Part shown: one piece after another, positions 63,019-64,000 of the stretch | Layout of the letters: each line of letters begins with the position of its first letter | Position numbering within the stretch: position 1 is the first letter of the stretch | Origin: Rhizorhapis sp036570425 | GTDB taxonomy: Bacteria > Pseudomonadota > Alphaproteobacteria > Sphingomonadales > Sphingomonadaceae | Direction of reading: 5' to 3' | NCBI GenBank assembly: GCA_036570425.1 | Contig: DATCYF010000021.1 | Span: 62,001-126,000, forward strand | DNA length: 64,000 bases | Notes under the pieces: model-generated | Seen by the model: only the letters and a program-made list of their open reading frames with translations | The model's database searches: none | What the model was told of the DNA's origin: nothing | Position numbers and translations under genes: made by a program

Positions 63019-64000
63019 TCAGCGAGTTGCCGAGATCACCCGCCGGAATGTCCCGGCAAAATTCCTCAGCTTCTCCCCGAAGCGTGCCAACCGGGAGGCC
63101 TCATCGATCAGCAGCCCATCCCCCCTTGGCGGCTTACGCCCCGCGAGACGCATCGCAGCGAAGCGCGCTTTTACGAGCCGCTTGCGCCGTGCCTGGGCAG
63201 GCTGCATCAGGATGATCTCCTCTTCGGCCAATGGCTGCACCTTCATTCGCCCGGCAGCCACCGCTTTGTCCAGAAAAGTTCGCGCCACAGTGGAGCGAAC
63301 CATGATAAGACTGCGCCCGTCCTGTTCCTCAAACTGCGGATAGCCGCCCTCTCCGCCATACCAGGCATCGGCACAGGCGATATCCGCCGTGCCGCCCACG
63401 GCGTCCGGGCAGATCTTGCAACGGAACTGAACTTCCCTTGATAGGTGATCGCCCCAGCTCCGCTCGTAACTCATCTCGCCAGCCCGCCCATCGGTGGTCC
63501 GCGCTACGGCCTGGCCGGGCCAGCCATTACCGCGATAGCGGAACTCAGAGAGGGGCGCTCCCGCCAGCCCCATTTCGGCGATGATGCGGTCCGCCCCGGC
63601 ATGGCTGGGAATTCCGCCGCAGAAGAAAGAGAGCTTCAGTGGAATCTGCTGATCCACCCGCGCATCGCTCTTCGCCAGTTCCCGCAACGCGGATATATCG
63701 CAGGGCTTTCCCACAAAGGCGAAGCGGCCGCCTTTCTCCAGTTCATCGATAATGGAGGAAAGAGGCGACGAAGCAGCATAGCGCGAACCCGCCGCCGCGA
63801 TAACCTCATCGGCCGTGTGCGACACAACGACCCGGTTTCGCGTGGGAAACGCAGGATCGGCGTTCACTTGCACCACGCGATCCACCGTTCCGTTCTCCAA
63901 GGCGAAGAGCAGCAGGGCCGTCAGCGCTCCGCCGGATGATCCGGCATAGCGCACCTGCTCGTCGCAAGCATGACCAGTCAGGATCGCTTCAGCTGGCCCC
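63019..64000 (-). CDS. F420 hydrogenase/dehydrogenase beta-subunit-family protein (5' end beyond window)
   Basis: At least 326 residues, open to the right edge. The sequence TGHACDEQVRYAGSSGGALTALLL opens the family core, followed by FVGKPCDISALRELAKS, SFFCGGIPSHAGADRII, FRYRGNGWPG and a Cys group CKICPDAVGGTADIACADAW that may hold an iron-sulfur cluster. Members occur in exopolysaccharide loci, often near pyruvyltransferase genes, where their reaction is unknown; F420 use is not implied. The start is not visible. Confidence 0.85.
   Translation of the reverse strand, partial: GPAEAILTGHACDEQVRYAGSSGGALTALLLFALENGTVDRVVQVNADPAFPTRNRVVVSHTADEVIAAAGSRYAASSPLSSIIDELEKGGRFAFVGKPCDISALRELAKSDARVDQQIPLKLSFFCGGIPSHAGADRIIAEMGLAGAPLSEFRYRGNGWPGQAVARTTDGRAGEMSYERSWGDHLSREVQFRCKICPDAVGGTADIACADAWYGGEGGYPQFEEQDGRSLIMVRSTVARTFLDKAVAAGRMKVQPLAEEEIILMQPAQARRKRLVKARFAAMRLAGRKPPRGDGLLIDEASRLARFGEKLRNFAGTFRRVISATR

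Overview
The window reads as a chromosome segment of a sphingomonad alphaproteobacterium (Sphingobium or Sphingomonas-like). The evidence is: a circularly permuted two-piece tmRNA gene, the alphaproteobacterial form; an ATP synthase operon ordered atpH-atpA-atpG-atpD-atpC with an 85-residue epsilon and a beta subunit with a basic Ala/Lys-rich N-terminal tail; a polyhydroxyalkanoate synthase and phasin pair; and an exosortase/EpsI exopolysaccharide locus of the sphingan type. Base composition and codon use look uniform and GC-rich apart from one decayed insertion sequence. Most genes are core housekeeping genes. I found no tRNA, rRNA, CRISPR array, prophage or intact transposon.

Layout. 1-696: fabD, cut by the left edge. 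855-5674: a tripartite efflux operon (NodT-type outer membrane factor, MacA-like adaptor, MacB-like transporter split into ATPase and permease). 5868-9961: an RcnB-like protein, the rpsF-rpsR-rplI ribosomal operon, rmuC and a 17-cysteine copper-storage-like protein. 9999-13691: recR-def facing fmt-truA-SDR. 13724-14085: the split tmRNA on the minus strand. 14154-19526: a small lipoprotein, mscL, a lemA-TPM-TPM operon, a NUDIX hydrolase, an unrecognised protein with a 2-oxoglutarate oxygenase-like metal triad, and a CAP-domain protein. 19571-29134: hemW, a HerA-like ATPase, an AidB-like flavoprotein, a Xer recombinase, an LpoA-like lipoprotein, rsmI-yraN-gshB and clpS. 29290-31942: phasin and phaC. 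32090-39590: an aminotransferase, a DUF2721 protein, a small transaldolase, priA, ada and a membrane-linked trypsin-like protease. 39802-44849: F1 ATP synthase. 44925-45660: a decayed IS5-type transposase. 45930-57049: cpaF, a GT22-like glycosyltransferase, methyltransferases, an EamA transporter, hppD, a CinA-like protein, map, and the glutathione-dependent formaldehyde pair frmA-fghA. 57122-64000: a minus-strand exopolysaccharide export and exosortase operon, cut by the right edge.

How the genes work together. FrmA and FghA carry out consecutive steps of formaldehyde detoxification, with glutathione supplied through GshB. RecR-Def and Fmt-TruA group translation and repair functions. PhaC and the phasin make and coat storage granules and are probably controlled from two TGC-N3-GCA sites between them. 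In the polysaccharide locus the Wza-like export protein, the chain-length protein, its detached ATPase-like partner, a beta-barrel protein and the exosortase probably form one envelope system. In this sequence the chain-length gene carries a frameshift and the ATPase has lost its Walker A lysine.

No wholly new system stands out. The most useful second looks are the split tmRNA, the frameshifted chain-length gene with its degenerate ATPase partner, the hairpin clusters directly after atpA and atpD, the 57-codon reading frame that bridges the split MacB pair, and the orphan oxygenase-like protein.
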